Assembly (NCBI RefSeq): GCF_014636495.1
Contig: NZ_BMEM01000001.1
Coordinates: 186,001 to 250,000 of the forward strand
Reading direction: 5' to 3'
Origin: Ornithinimicrobium tianjinense
GTDB taxonomy: Bacteria > Actinomycetota > Actinomycetes > Actinomycetales > Dermatophilaceae
Length of the DNA: 64,000 nucleotides
The translations under genes and the position numbers were made by a program. Positions 11,429 through 19,740 of the stretch are shown one piece after another. A model generated the notes under the pieces. The model did not search any database. It was not told the origin of the DNA and saw only the letters and a program-made list of their open reading frames with translations. Position 1 is the stretch's first letter. The number at the start of each line of letters is the position of its first letter.

Positions 11429-11497
11429 GGACCCCACAGTAGGTGCCCCCGCCGACAGGGTGCGCCCTCGCGCTCCGCGCGCGCGGTATGGCGCGGC

Positions 11498-12307
11498 TCA
11501 GGTCGCCCGCGCCGTCGCCGTCGCGGGGTGGACGAGCAGCGGGAGGAGCGTCCGACCGTCCGGACCGACGATGGGCGGGCGCCCGGCGAGGGCCTCCGCC
11601 GCGGCGAGGTGGTCCTCGCAGAGGCGGGCGAGCACGGCATACCCCGCCTCTCCGACGAGCTCCACGAGCTCGGCGCGCAGGGACACATAGAGAGGCTCGG
11701 CACCCGTGTGCGCCGCGGGCTCGTTCGTGCAGTACCAGTCGAGGTCGTGCCCGCCGGGCCCCCACGCGCGCCGGTCGTACTCCGTGATGGTGACCTCCAG
11801 GTATGACGTGCCGTCCACCTCCTCCACCTCCCGGTAGGTGCGGCGCAGCGGCAGCTGCCAGCACACGTCCGGCTTGGTGGTGAGCGGCTCCAGACCCTCG
11901 GCGACCGCGTGCTGGTGCAGCGCGCACCCCGGCCCGGCGGGAAAGCCGGGGCGGTTGAGCAGGATGCACGCGCCGTCCAGGACCCGGGTGGCGACGGACC
12001 CCTCCTCGTCACGCACGGTCCAGCCCTCCTCGAGGCCGGCGTCGCGGAGCTCCCACTCGTCGGGTCCGAGCCGCTCCACGACCGCCCGGACCCGCGCGAG
12101 GTCGTCGGCGTCGGTGAAGTGCGCCCCCAGGGTGCAGCAGCCGGCGTCCGGCTCGCCCGCGTCGATGCCCGGACAGGCCCCCTCCCCGAACAGGCACCGC
12201 CACCTGGACGTCAGCCAGGTGAGGTCGAGACGGAGCCGCTGACCGGGGTCGGCGGGGTCGGTGAGCTCGGCCCAGGCGCGGGCCGTGTCGAGCGGGGTCG
12301 GGGCCAC
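11498..12307 (-). CDS. Cysteine-rich cytoplasmic protein of unknown function
   Basis: A 269-residue protein with no signal peptide or membrane segment. The N-terminal third is rich in Cys: [12 protein letters not shown] followed by GCCTLGAHF; later Cys occur in [22 protein letters not shown] and WYCTNE. This spacing recalls zinc- or iron-sulfur-binding proteins of the YkgJ/DUF3109 type, but I cannot assign the family firmly. The GTG start at 12307 follows TACGCT (complement of 12314-12319) by 6 nt, again a leaderless arrangement. Divergent from the phosphatase gene at 12338, with 30 bp between starts. Confidence 0.75.
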   Translation of the reverse strand: MAPTPLDTARAWAELTDPADPGQRLRLDLTWLTSRWRCLFGEGACPGIDAGEPDAGCCTLGAHFTDADDLARVRAVVERLGPDEWELRDAGLEEGWTVRDEEGSVATRVLDGACILLNRPGFPAGPGCALHQHAVAEGLEPLTTKPDVCWQLPLRRTYREVEEVDGTSYLEVTITEYDRRAWGPGGHDLDWYCTNEPAAHTGAEPLYVSLRAELVELVGEAGYAVLARLCEDHLAAAEALAGRPPIVGPDGRTLLPLLVHPATATARAT

Positions 12308-12337
12308 GGCGCCAGCGTAGGTGGGATACTGGCCGAT

Positions 12338-13279
12338 ATGCGCCTGGGTGTGATCGATGTCGGTTCCAACACGGTGCACCTCCTGGTGGTCGACGCCTAC
12401 CACCCCGGCGCGCACCCCATGCCGGACTACTCCCACAGCACCGTCCTGCGGCTGGCGGAGCACCTGACGCCCGAGGGCGACATCAGCACGGAGGGGGCGG
12501 CCACGCTGGCCCGCTTCGTCACGGAGTGCGTCGAGGTGGCCGAGGAGCGGGGCGTCCGGCGCCTGATGGGCTTCGCGACGAGCGCGATCCGCGACGCGGG
12601 CAACACCCAGCAGGTCCTCGACCAGGTCCGCGACAGCTCCGGTGTCGACCTGCAGGTCCTCGACGGCGACTCCGAGGCGCAGGTGACCTTCCTCGCGGCG
12701 CGGCGGTGGTTCGGCTGGTCTGCCGGGCGGCTGCTGCTCATCGACATCGGCGGAGGCTCCCTGGAGCTCGCGGCCGGCCTCGACGAGACGCCGGACGCAG
12801 CGGTCTCCCTGCCGCTCGGTGCCGGGCGTCTCACGCGGGAGCTGGCGGGCGACCCGCCCGACGCCGCGGAGCTGAAGGCGCTGCGCAAGCGGGTCCGCTC
12901 CGAGATCGCGAGCGTGCAGCCGCGCCTCGCCCGCGTCGGCGAGCGCCATCTCGCCGTCGGCACGAGCAAGACGATCCGGTCGTTGGCCCGGGCGTGCGGG
13001 GCCGCACCCCGCGCGGAGGGGCCCTACGTGCAGCGCACCCTCTCGCTGGCGGACCTCAGCGAGCTGGTGCCCCGGATCGCCGGCATGACCGCGGCCCAGC
13101 GCGCCGAGCTGCCGGGCGTCTCCGGCGCCCGCGCGCCCCAGCTCCTCGCCGGCGCGGTCGTCGTGGAGGCCGCCATGGACCTCTTCGGCGTCGAGTCTCT
13201 CGCCGTGTGCCCCTGGGCGCTGCGGGAGGGGCTCATCCTGCAGTTCCTCGACAGCCTGACAGGACGGCAGAACCCATGA
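12338..13279 (+). CDS. ppx: Ppx/GppA-family exopolyphosphatase
   Basis: A 313-residue ASKHA-fold phosphatase of the Ppx/GppA family, which hydrolyses inorganic polyphosphate and/or pppGpp. The N-terminal phosphate-1 loop is [18 protein letters not shown]; the central acidic motif is [12 protein letters not shown]; the second phosphate loop is [23 protein letters not shown] follows. It lacks the extra C-terminal HD-like domain of E. coli GppA, as usual for the short actinobacterial forms (Ppx1-type). Its TGA overlaps the next ATG (ATGA), so it is co-translated with the isomerase-like gene. Confidence 0.9.
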   Translation: MRLGVIDVGSNTVHLLVVDAYHPGAHPMPDYSHSTVLRLAEHLTPEGDISTEGAATLARFVTECVEVAEERGVRRLMGFATSAIRDAGNTQQVLDQVRDSSGVDLQVLDGDSEAQVTFLAARRWFGWSAGRLLLIDIGGGSLELAAGLDETPDAAVSLPLGAGRLTRELAGDPPDAAELKALRKRVRSEIASVQPRLARVGERHLAVGTSKTIRSLARACGAAPRAEGPYVQRTLSLADLSELVPRIAGMTAAQRAELPGVSGARAPQLLAGAVVVEAAMDLFGVESLAVCPWALREGLILQFLDSLTGRQNP

Positions 13280-14091
13280 GCGACCACATCCCGGTCCACC
13301 TCTCTTCGTCCTCGGTCTACCCCGAGAACGCCGCCTACTGCTTCGACCTGGCCCAGCGCCTCGGCTACGACGGCGTCGAGATCATGGTCTGGACCGATCC
13401 CGTGACCCAGGAGGCCGGCGCGCTGCGCGCGCTCGCCGACCTGCACGAGCTGCAGATCGGGGCGATCCACGCGCCGACCCTGCTCCTCGCGCAGCGGCTC
13501 TGGGGCTGGGAGCCGTGGGGCAAGATCGAGCGGGCGCTCGACCTCGCGGCCGAGGTGGGGGCCCAGTGCGTCGTCGTCCACCCGCCCTTCCGCTGGCAGC
13601 GGGGGTATGCCGAGGGCTTCGTCGAGGGCGTGGCCGAGCGGCAGGCGCGCTGGGGTGTCCCGATCGCCGTGGAGAACATGTTCCCGTGGCGCTCCGGCGC
13701 CCGGGCGATGCAGGCCTACCTGCCGGGCCCCGATCCGCGGGACTTCCCCTACGGGGCGGTCACCCTCGACATCTCGCACGCGGCCACGGCGGGCATGGAC
13801 GCGCTGGAGATGGCCCAGGACCTCGGCGACCGGATCCGCCACGTCCACCTCGGCGACTCCTTCGGCTCGTTCAAGGACGAGCACCTGGTGCCCGGTCGGG
13901 GCAACCAGAAGTGCGCCGCGGTGCTGCAGCACCTGACCGACACGCACTTCACCGGGGTGGTGTCGCTGGAGGTGGGCACCCGCCGGCTGAAGACCCCGGC
14001 GCGGGAGGCGGCGCTCGCGGAGTCGTTGGCCTTCGCACGCCAGCACCTGGGCCAGCACGACCTGCCCGGGGCGGTGCTCCGGCAGCCGTGA
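13276..14091 (+). CDS. Sugar phosphate isomerase/epimerase (AP endonuclease 2-type TIM barrel)
   Basis: A 271-residue xylose-isomerase-like TIM barrel. Motifs with the metal ligands are visible: [43 protein letters not shown] and HVHLGDSFG. Members bind a divalent metal and isomerise sugars or act on inositol-type compounds; the substrate here is unknown. Overlaps the phosphatase gene by 4 bp. In related genomes such a gene is commonly paired with ppx, so a shared transcript is plausible. Confidence 0.83.
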   Translation: MSDHIPVHLSSSSVYPENAAYCFDLAQRLGYDGVEIMVWTDPVTQEAGALRALADLHELQIGAIHAPTLLLAQRLWGWEPWGKIERALDLAAEVGAQCVVVHPPFRWQRGYAEGFVEGVAERQARWGVPIAVENMFPWRSGARAMQAYLPGPDPRDFPYGAVTLDISHAATAGMDALEMAQDLGDRIRHVHLGDSFGSFKDEHLVPGRGNQKCAAVLQHLTDTHFTGVVSLEVGTRRLKTPAREAALAESLAFARQHLGQHDLPGAVLRQP

Positions 14092-14123
14092 GCGCGGCCG
14101 GGACAGGCCTTAGCCTTGTGCCC

Positions 14124-15089
14124 ATGGACCTCGCCGATCTCAACCCCGCCGTCCTCCTGCGACAGACCATCCTCGGGATGAGCCGCAACGACCAGCTGCG
14201 CGACGTCATCGAGAAGGCCCCGGTGAGCCGCGACGTCGTGCGCCGCTTCGTGGGCGGAGTGACCAACCAGGAGGTCCTGGGTGTCGCCTCCGAGCTGGTC
14301 GACACGCACCGCCTGGTCACCATCGACTACCTCGGCGAGGACACCGTCGACCCGGCGATGGCCACGCACACGCGGGACTCCTACGTCACCCTGCTCGACG
14401 CGCTCTCGGAGGCCGGGATGACCCAGGGCGGCACGGTCGAGGTGAGCCTGAAGCTGAGCGCTCTCGGCCAGGCGCTGGGCAAGGACGGCAACGCCATCGC
14501 GCTGGAGAACGCCCGGGTGATCTGCCAGGCCGCGGCCAACGCCGGCACCACGGTGACCCTCGACATGGAGGACCACACCACGACCGACAAGACCCTGTCG
14601 GTGCTGCGCGACCTGCGCCAGGACTGGCCCTGGGTCGGCGCCGTGCTGCAGAGCTACCTCTACCGCACCGAGCAGGACTGCCGCGACCTCGCGCACGAGG
14701 GCTCGCGCGTGCGGCTGTGCAAGGGCACCTACAAGGAGCCCGAGAGCGTGGCCTTCCAGAGCAAGGCCGACGTCGACCTGTCCTACGTCCGGTGCCTGAG
14801 GATCCTCATGGAGGGTCAGGGCTACCCGATGATCGCCTCCCACGACCCCAGGCTCGTCGAGATCGCGACCGTCCTCGCCGAGAAGGCCCAGCGGGGCGCC
14901 GACTCCTTCGAGTACCAGATGCTGCTCGGCATCCGTCCCGAGGAGCAGCTGCGCCTGGCCGCCAGCGGTGCGCGGATGCGCGTCTACGTCCCCTACGGCG
15001 AGGAGTGGTACGGCTACCTCATGCGTCGGATGGCCGAGCGCCCGGCCAACCTGGCCTTCTTCCTGCGTGGCCTCGCGACCAAGGGCTGA
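14124..15089 (+). CDS. Proline dehydrogenase
   Basis: FAD enzyme (321 aa) oxidising L-proline to pyrroline-5-carboxylate, feeding electrons to the membrane quinone pool. Features of the monofunctional ProDH barrel are seen: VEVSLKLSALG, VTLDMEDHTTTD, RVRLCKGTYKEP, SHDPRLVEIA, FEYQMLLGI and the C-terminal YVPYGEEWYGYLMRRMAER that grips proline and FAD. A TAGCCT box at 14111-14116 sits 7 nt before the ATG (leaderless). proC follows after 13 bp, pairing oxidation and reduction of the proline/P5C couple in one transcript. Confidence 0.92.
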   Translation: MDLADLNPAVLLRQTILGMSRNDQLRDVIEKAPVSRDVVRRFVGGVTNQEVLGVASELVDTHRLVTIDYLGEDTVDPAMATHTRDSYVTLLDALSEAGMTQGGTVEVSLKLSALGQALGKDGNAIALENARVICQAAANAGTTVTLDMEDHTTTDKTLSVLRDLRQDWPWVGAVLQSYLYRTEQDCRDLAHEGSRVRLCKGTYKEPESVAFQSKADVDLSYVRCLRILMEGQGYPMIASHDPRLVEIATVLAEKAQRGADSFEYQMLLGIRPEEQLRLAASGARMRVYVPYGEEWYGYLMRRMAERPANLAFFLRGLATKG

Positions 15090-15102
15090 GGTGGGTCCTG
15101 GT

Positions 15103-15906
15103 ATGACGATCGCCGTCCTGGGTGCGGGGGTGATGGGCAGCACGCTCCTGGCCGCCCTGGTCCGCTCCGGCCACGACCCGGCCCAGCTGGTCGTCAGCGA
15201 CAAGTCCCCGGGACGGGCGGAGGAGATCGCGGCGCAGCACGGGGTGCGGGCCGCGAGCTCGACGGCCGCGGTGGAGCAGGGCGACGTGGTCGTGCTCGCG
15301 GTCAAGCCGCAGGACATGGAGGCCCTCATCGAGGAGATCCACGACCACGTGCGGCCGCACACCCTGGTCGTCTCGATCGCGGCGGCGATCAGCACCGACT
15401 TCCTCGAGCGACGCCTGCCCGAGGGCACCTCGGTGGTGCGCGTCATGCCCAACACGCCGGCGCTGGTGGACCAGGGCATGTCGGGGATGAGCCCGGGCCG
15501 GCACTGCACCGCGGTGCAGCTGGACCAGGCCCGGGCCCTCATGGAGAGCGTCGGCCGGGTCATCGTGCTTGACGAGGCGCACCAGGACGCGGTCACGGCG
15601 ATCAGCGGCAGCGGGCCGGCCTACATCTTCTACGTCGTCGAGGCGATGATCGAGGCCGGCGTGCTGCTGGGCCTGCCCCGCGACACCTCCACCGAGCTCG
15701 TCGTGCAGACGCTCTACGGCGCCGCGACCATGCTCCGCGAGACCGGGACCCACCCGACGGTGCTGCGCGAACGGGTCTCCAGCCCGGGCGGGACCAGCGT
15801 CGCGGCCCTGCGGGCCCTGGAGGACCACAAGGTCCGCGCCGCCTTCCTCACCGCCATGGAGGCGGCCGCGCGCCGCTCCCGCGAGCTCTCGCCGCCGGCG
15901 GGGTGA
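15103..15906 (+). CDS. proC: Pyrroline-5-carboxylate reductase ProC
   Basis: NAD(P)H-dependent last step of proline biosynthesis (267 aa). N-terminal Rossmann motif GAGVMGSTLL, VMPNTPALVDQGMSG, the ISGSGPAY signature and the C-terminal SPGGTSVAALRALE that forms the decamer active site are all intact. Located 13 bp after proline dehydrogenase, so the two enzymes are likely co-expressed. Confidence 0.95.
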   Translation: MTIAVLGAGVMGSTLLAALVRSGHDPAQLVVSDKSPGRAEEIAAQHGVRAASSTAAVEQGDVVVLAVKPQDMEALIEEIHDHVRPHTLVVSIAAAISTDFLERRLPEGTSVVRVMPNTPALVDQGMSGMSPGRHCTAVQLDQARALMESVGRVIVLDEAHQDAVTAISGSGPAYIFYVVEAMIEAGVLLGLPRDTSTELVVQTLYGAATMLRETGTHPTVLRERVSSPGGTSVAALRALEDHKVRAAFLTAMEAAARRSRELSPPAG

Positions 15907-15951
15907 CGCCATCCTGCGGTGTCACCTGGTGTGCACGGAGGCCTGCGCAAC

Positions 15952-15971
15952 GTGTCACGGGCGTATGACAC
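15952..15971. promoter_or_regulatory. GTGTCA-N8-TGACAC dyad before the acetyltransferase gene
   Basis: Inverted repeat GTGTCA (15952-15957) and TGACAC (15966-15971), ending 9 nt before the ATG at 15981; another TGTCAC lies at 15920-15925. The position suggests an operator, but no regulator can be named. Confidence 0.4.
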
Positions 15972-15980
15972 AGTAAGGCC

Positions 15981-16520
15981 ATGACTGAGATCCGTGTGCG
16001 CCTCCTCGGCGAGGACGAGTGGCCTGCCTACCGGGATGTGCGCCTCCGGGCGCTCCGAGAGTCACCCGAGGCCTTCGTCGCGTCCGCGGACGAGGAGGCG
16101 GCCTTCGACGACACGGTCTGGCAGCAGCGCATGGAGCGGTCCCGTCGACTCCTGGCCGAGGCCGGTGAGGACGTCGTGGGCGTCGTCAGCGTCGGCACCG
16201 GCCACCGCACCAACATCCCGGGCGCGGGCGAGCTCTTCGGCCTGTGGGTCGAGGCGGCGCGTCGTGGCACCGGCGTCGCGCGCAAGCTGATGGAGGAGGC
16301 GGCCAAGGTCGGCCGCGACGAGGGTCTGCGCCAGCTCGTCTACTGGGTGGGCACCGACAACGGTCGCGCCGTGGCCTTCGCCTCCAGCTTCGGCTTCCGC
16401 CCGACCGACGACCGCCGCCCGATGCGGATCCGCGGCGTCGACGACGAGGACGCCGAGTCCGAGGAGATGATGATGGTCTACCCCCTCGGCGATCACGGGG
16501 GCGTTCCCACCTCGCTCTGA
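15981..16520 (+). CDS. GNAT-family N-acetyltransferase
   Basis: A 179-residue acetyl-CoA-dependent transferase. The N-terminus EIRVRLLGEDEWPAYRDVRL and the acetyl-CoA loop motif LWVEAARRGTGVARKLMEEA are typical of the GNAT fold, followed by VYWVGTDNGRAVAFASSFGF. The substrate is unknown. The acidic DDEDAESEEM loop near the end is unusual. Preceded by a short dyad that may bind a regulator. Confidence 0.85.
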   Translation: MTEIRVRLLGEDEWPAYRDVRLRALRESPEAFVASADEEAAFDDTVWQQRMERSRRLLAEAGEDVVGVVSVGTGHRTNIPGAGELFGLWVEAARRGTGVARKLMEEAAKVGRDEGLRQLVYWVGTDNGRAVAFASSFGFRPTDDRRPMRIRGVDDEDAESEEMMMVYPLGDHGGVPTSL

Positions 16521-16542
16521 GCCGAGCGCGTACCGTGAGCCC

Positions 16543-17733
16543 ATGACCGGCTCCTTGGTGATGTGGGACGACCGCTACACCGCGTACGACTTCGGCCCGG
16601 GGCACCCCATGCACCCGAGCCGGCTCGACCTGACCTATCGGCTGGCCCGTGGTCTCGGCCTCCTGGACCACGATGACGTGGAGGTCCGCGCGGTCGTCCC
16701 CGCGACCGACGAGCAGCTGCTGACCGTGCACGACCCGGAGTTCGTCGCGGCGGTCAAGGAAGCCTCTGCCGACCCGTCCGCCGCGACCGGCCAGTTCGGG
16801 TTCGGCACCGAGGACACCCCCGCGTTCGCCGGGATGCACGAGGCGACCGCGCTCGCCGTGGGCGCCACCCTCGGCGCCTGCGAGGCGGTCTGGTCCGGCG
16901 AGGTCAGGCACGCGGTCAACATCGCCGGCGGTCTGCACCACGCGATGCCCGGCGCGTCGAGCGGCTTCTGCGTCTACAACGACATCGCGGTCGGCATCCG
17001 ACGGCTCCAGGAGCTGGGCGCCGCGCGCGTCCTCTACCTCGACCTGGACGCGCACCACGGTGACGGCGTCGAGCGGATCTTCTGGAACGACGACAGGGTC
17101 CTCACCGTGTCCCTTCACGAGACGGGTCGGGCGCTCTTCCCCGGCACCGGTTTCCCGGGTGACACCGGCGGCCCGCAGGCGCGGGACAGCGCGGTCAACG
17201 TCGCGCTCCCGCCCGGCACGGGCGACGAGGGGTGGCTGCGGGCCTTCCAGGCGGTGGTGCCGCAGCTGGCCCGCGCCTTCCGGCCGGACGTCGTCGTCAG
17301 CCAGCACGGCTGCGACTGCCACTACTCCGACCCCCTGGCGCACCTGTCGGTCTCCGTGGACGGCATGGCGACGGCGACCCGCTGGGTGCGTGAGCTGGCC
17401 GAGGACAGCACGGCCGGCGGCCGGTGGGTCGCCCTGGGCGGAGGAGGCTACGAGCTCGTGGGTGTGGTGCCGCGCGCCTGGACTCACGTCATCGGCGTCG
17501 CCACGGGGCGGCCGGTCGACCCCGCCACCCCCACCCCGCAGGAGTGGCGCGACCACGTCTACGACGTCTACGACCGCGAGGCGCCCGAGCTCATGGGGGA
17601 CCGCGACGGCCGGCCGATCAGCTACGGCGACTGGCACCAGGGCTACCACCCCGAGGACCCCGTCGACTCCGCCATCATGGCCACCCGTCGGGCCGTCTTC
17701 CCCGGCTGGGGTTTGGACCCCTACCTCGACTGA
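16543..17733 (+). CDS. acuC: Histone-deacetylase-fold enzyme, AcuC-like
   Basis: Class I deacetylase-fold amidohydrolase (396 aa). The zinc/active-site motifs are present: GGLHHAM (His pair), DLDAHHGDGVE (zinc Asp and His), QHGCDCH and the Gly-rich LGGGGYE. In bacilli AcuC deacetylates acetyl-CoA synthetase; in actinobacteria the family reverses lysine acetylation, so pairing with the GNAT gene 22 bp upstream is suggestive. TACCGT at 16531-16536 lies 6 nt before the ATG (leaderless). The last 16 nt including the stop are duplicated just downstream. Confidence 0.88.
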   Translation: MTGSLVMWDDRYTAYDFGPGHPMHPSRLDLTYRLARGLGLLDHDDVEVRAVVPATDEQLLTVHDPEFVAAVKEASADPSAATGQFGFGTEDTPAFAGMHEATALAVGATLGACEAVWSGEVRHAVNIAGGLHHAMPGASSGFCVYNDIAVGIRRLQELGAARVLYLDLDAHHGDGVERIFWNDDRVLTVSLHETGRALFPGTGFPGDTGGPQARDSAVNVALPPGTGDEGWLRAFQAVVPQLARAFRPDVVVSQHGCDCHYSDPLAHLSVSVDGMATATRWVRELAEDSTAGGRWVALGGGGYELVGVVPRAWTHVIGVATGRPVDPATPTPQEWRDHVYDVYDREAPELMGDRDGRPISYGDWHQGYHPEDPVDSAIMATRRAVFPGWGLDPYLD

Positions 17734-17748
17734 CCCCTACCTCGACTG
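17717..17748. repeat. 16-bp tandem duplication at the acuC stop
   Basis: ACCCCTACCTCGACTG occurs at 17717-17732 and again directly at 17733-17748. The first copy encodes the last residues (DPYLD) and holds the stop; the second lies outside the gene. Confidence 0.9.
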
Positions 17749-17820
17749 ACCCGCCCTCGCGAGCGACCGGCGCAGGCACCGCATACCCCAAGGGAACCAC
17801 TGCGCACCAGAGGCCTCACG

Positions 17821-17903
17821 GGTTGCGTCTGTCACACTCTGCGTGTCGCGCTGGACAAATCTTCTGTCACGACTTTCGCAACCACCACATCTGCCCCTAG
17901 TGT
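17821..17903 (+). promoter_or_regulatory. Promoter region of the bldC-like gene
   Basis: TTTCGC (17874-17879) and TAGTGT (17898-17903) with an 18-nt spacer resemble -35/-10 hexamers. A dyad GGTTGCG (17821-17827)/CGCAACC (17877-17883) overlaps the -35, and two TGTCAC elements lie between its arms. The leader would be about 75 nt, with GGGAAG as ribosome site. This stretch is clearly less GC-rich than its surroundings. Confidence 0.45.
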
Positions 17904-17985
17904 TGGCCCGACAACACACACGGTGGTGGCGGTCCGGAGGGGAAGCCGAGCCCGCTCCACACCTTTGAGAGACGGGAAGCGTCCA

Positions 17986-18186
17986 ATGGCAGATGAGCGT
18001 CAGCTCGCCGAGATGACCTTCATGACCGTGGCCGAGGTGGCCGCCGTCATGCGCGTGTCCAAGATGACGGTGTACCGGCTGGTGCACTCGGGCGAGCTCC
18101 CCGCGGTCAGGGTCGGCCGTTCCTTCCGCGTCCCGGAGAAGGCCGTGCACGCCTACCTCGAGGAGTCCTATCACGGGACGGCCTGA
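17986..18186 (+). CDS. bldC: BldC-like helix-turn-helix transcriptional regulator
   Basis: A 66-residue protein made of one MerR-type/excisionase winged helix-turn-helix: FMTVAEVAAVMRVSKMTVYR, then LVHSGELPAVRVGRSFRVPE. Size and sequence style fit BldC of Streptomyces, which binds direct repeats as head-to-tail oligomers and controls development. In a non-sporulating organism its targets are unknown. The ATG at 17986 is chosen for RBS GGGAAG 6 nt upstream; the open frame upstream (from 17923) does not resemble the family. bS22 follows on its own promoter. Confidence 0.88.
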   Translation: MADERQLAEMTFMTVAEVAAVMRVSKMTVYRLVHSGELPAVRVGRSFRVPEKAVHAYLEESYHGTA

Positions 18187-18222
18187 GACCGACCCGGCGT
18201 CGCCGGGCGCCGTTCCTCGAGT

Positions 18223-18252
18223 TTGGGGCGGCCGGTGCGCGCGCGCTATCCT
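18223..18252 (+). promoter_or_regulatory. Promoter of the bS22 gene
   Basis: TTGGGG (18223-18228) and TATCCT (18247-18252) with an 18-nt spacer; start of transcription would be near 18259, giving a leader of about 90 nt before the bS22 ATG. Confidence 0.55.
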
Positions 18253-18347
18253 GACCCGCATCCGTCGTGCGGGCTGAGACGTGGCAGTCGCCGCCACTGC
18301 GCGCGACACGCTGGCATGACCCCGACCGACAAGAAGAAGGACAGCCC

Positions 18348-18446
18348 ATGGGCTCTGTGATCAAGAAGCGCCGCAAGCGGATGGCGAAGAAGAAGCACCG
18401 CAAGCTGCTGCGCAAGACGCGTCACCAGCGTCGCAACAAGAAGTGA
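18348..18446 (+). CDS. Small ribosomal protein bS22 (AURKAIP1/COX24 family)
   Basis: A 32-residue protein starting MGSVIKKRRKRMAKKK and ending RRNKK, almost entirely Lys/Arg/His. This is the actinobacterial bS22 protein seen bound near the decoding centre of the 30S subunit in mycobacteria, related to the mitochondrial AURKAIP1/COX24 domain. The start follows AAGAAGAAGG 8 nt upstream. It has its own promoter and a strong hairpin 24 bp behind the stop, so it is a separate short transcript. Very high confidence despite the length because the sequence is so conserved. Confidence 0.95.
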   Translation: MGSVIKKRRKRMAKKKHRKLLRKTRHQRRNKK

Positions 18447-18470
18447 CCGGCTGACGCCGCACGAACGTCA

Positions 18471-18504
18471 CGAGGGCGCCACCCCGCACGGGGTGGCGCC
18501 CTCG
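18471..18504 (+). terminator. Terminator hairpin after bS22
   Basis: Perfect 15-bp stem CGAGGGCGCCACCCC (18471-18485) with GGGGTGGCGCCCTCG (18490-18504) and a GCAC tetraloop. No T-run, but the stem is very strong. Confidence 0.85.
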
Positions 18505-18533
18505 TCGTGCGTGGGGGCTGGCAGGATCCCGGT

Positions 18534-18824
18534 ATGACCTGGTGGCGGCGCTCCCCGAGGCGGCTGGTGATCTGGTCGCGGGCCGGCTGTCACCTGTGCG
18601 ACGACATGGAGCGGACGGTGCGCGGCCTGATGGGGACGCGCGGTGTGCCGCCGCTGGAGCTGGAGGTCCGGGACCTGGACGAGGCAGGCCGCGAGGACCC
18701 CGAGCTCCTCGCGCGCTGGACCACCAAGGTCCCCGTGCTCACCGTCGACGGCGTGGAGGCCGCTCACTGGGCGGTGGACGAGACGGACGTGCGCCGGCTC
18801 GTGCGCCGTCGGCCCCCACGGTGA
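18534..18824 (+). CDS. Glutaredoxin-family protein
   Basis: A 96-residue thioredoxin-fold protein of the DUF836/YruB-like glutaredoxin type. The redox motif is CHLC in WSRAGCHLCDDME; the cis-Pro loop is TTKVPVLTVDG. It probably exchanges disulfides in the cytoplasm. It precedes rex and the heme genes, as in many actinobacteria, but a 240-bp gap with promoters separates it from rex. Confidence 0.88.
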   Translation: MTWWRRSPRRLVIWSRAGCHLCDDMERTVRGLMGTRGVPPLELEVRDLDEAGREDPELLARWTTKVPVLTVDGVEAAHWAVDETDVRRLVRRRPPR

Positions 18825-18954
18825 GCAGAGCCGGGGCGCCCGTATTTGACGGAAAACGGGGTTTCTCTTGACGTGGCGGCACTCCGGGCGACGTCGCAGG
18901 TGGGGAGCGGTGTGCGGGCTACCGGAGGGTAATCTGTGCCGGTCGCCGCCTGTT

Positions 18955-19024
18955 TTGGTCGAATCGGGATCAACGCCTACAGTGAAGGGGTACGTGCCGA
19001 CCGGGTCTGCAGGTCTGATATAAG
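18955..19024 (+). promoter_or_regulatory. Promoter region of the rex-hem operon
   Basis: Best match: TTGGTC (18955-18960), 17-nt spacer, TACAGT (18978-18983). A second candidate is an extended -10, TGATATAAG, whose TATAAG is at 19019-19024. Two TTGACG elements also lie upstream (18845-18850 and 18868-18873). No clear Rex operator (TTGTG-type dyad) was seen in 18825-19068. Confidence 0.6.
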
Positions 19025-19068
19025 CCTCCCCGCGGTCGGTACTCCCACCTGAGAGGAGCCGGTGCGCC

Positions 19069-19740
19069 GTGATGGCCGAGTCCCCCCGACGAGGTGTGCC
19101 GGAGGCCACCGTCGGACGACTCCCGGGCTACCTGCGTGCGCTGACCGAGCTCTCCGAGACCGGCCGTGACTCGGTGTCCAGCGACGAGCTGGCGGAGAAG
19201 ACCGGTGTCCGCGGGGCCCAGGTGCGCAAGGATCTCTCGATCCTCGGCTCCTACGGCGTGCGGGGCGTCGGCTACGACGTGACGCGCCTCTCCGACCAGA
19301 TCGCCGCCGAGCTGGGCCTGAGCCAGGTGCGGCCCGTGGTCATCGTCGGGATCGGCAACCTCGGCCGAGCCCTGGCCTCCTACTCCGGGCTGGCCACCCG
19401 AGGCTTCCGTGTCGTGGGGCTGGTCGACAACGACCCGGCCGTCATCGGCAGCGTGGTGGACGGGCTCGTCGTCCGACCCGTCTCCGCGCTCGACACCTTC
19501 ACCGAGCTGCCCGACCCGGTCGCGGTCGGCGTCATCGCCACGCCCACCGCGGCCGCCCAGGAGGTCGCGGACCTCCTCGTGCGGCACGGGGTGCGCTCCA
19601 TCCTCAGCTTCGCGCCCGGCGTCCTGCGGGTGCCCGCCGACGTCCACGTGCGGGCGGTCGACCTGGCCACCGAGCTGCAGATCCTCGCCTTCCACGAGCA
19701 CCAGCGCGAGCTCGCCGACGAGGGGCAGGACGCCGGATGA
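19069..19740 (+). CDS. rex: Redox-sensing transcriptional repressor Rex
   Basis: NADH/NAD+ ratio sensor (223 aa). N-terminal winged helix with the recognition segment LAEKTGVRGAQVRKDLS and SYGVRGVGYDV; C-terminal Rossmann domain with IVGIGNLGRAL and LVDNDPAVIG. Rex releases DNA when NADH is high and typically controls respiratory and heme genes in actinobacteria. It is first gene of a run with hemA, hemC, hemD, hemB joined by 4-bp overlaps (its TGA overlaps the hemA ATG). Start: GTG 19069 with GAGAGGAG upstream; the ATG directly after it (19072) is equally possible. Confidence 0.95.
   Translation: MMAESPRRGVPEATVGRLPGYLRALTELSETGRDSVSSDELAEKTGVRGAQVRKDLSILGSYGVRGVGYDVTRLSDQIAAELGLSQVRPVVIVGIGNLGRALASYSGLATRGFRVVGLVDNDPAVIGSVVDGLVVRPVSALDTFTELPDPVAVGVIATPTAAAQEVADLLVRHGVRSILSFAPGVLRVPADVHVRAVDLATELQILAFHEHQRELADEGQDAG

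Noticed and set aside
16186-17649. Long reverse-strand frame opposite the AcuC-like gene
   Set aside because: Composition typical of an antisense shadow in high-GC DNA; the forward gene has intact catalytic motifs.
18825-19068. Rex operator before rex
   Set aside because: No TTGTG-type dyad of convincing quality was found; the promoter hexamers alone are reported.
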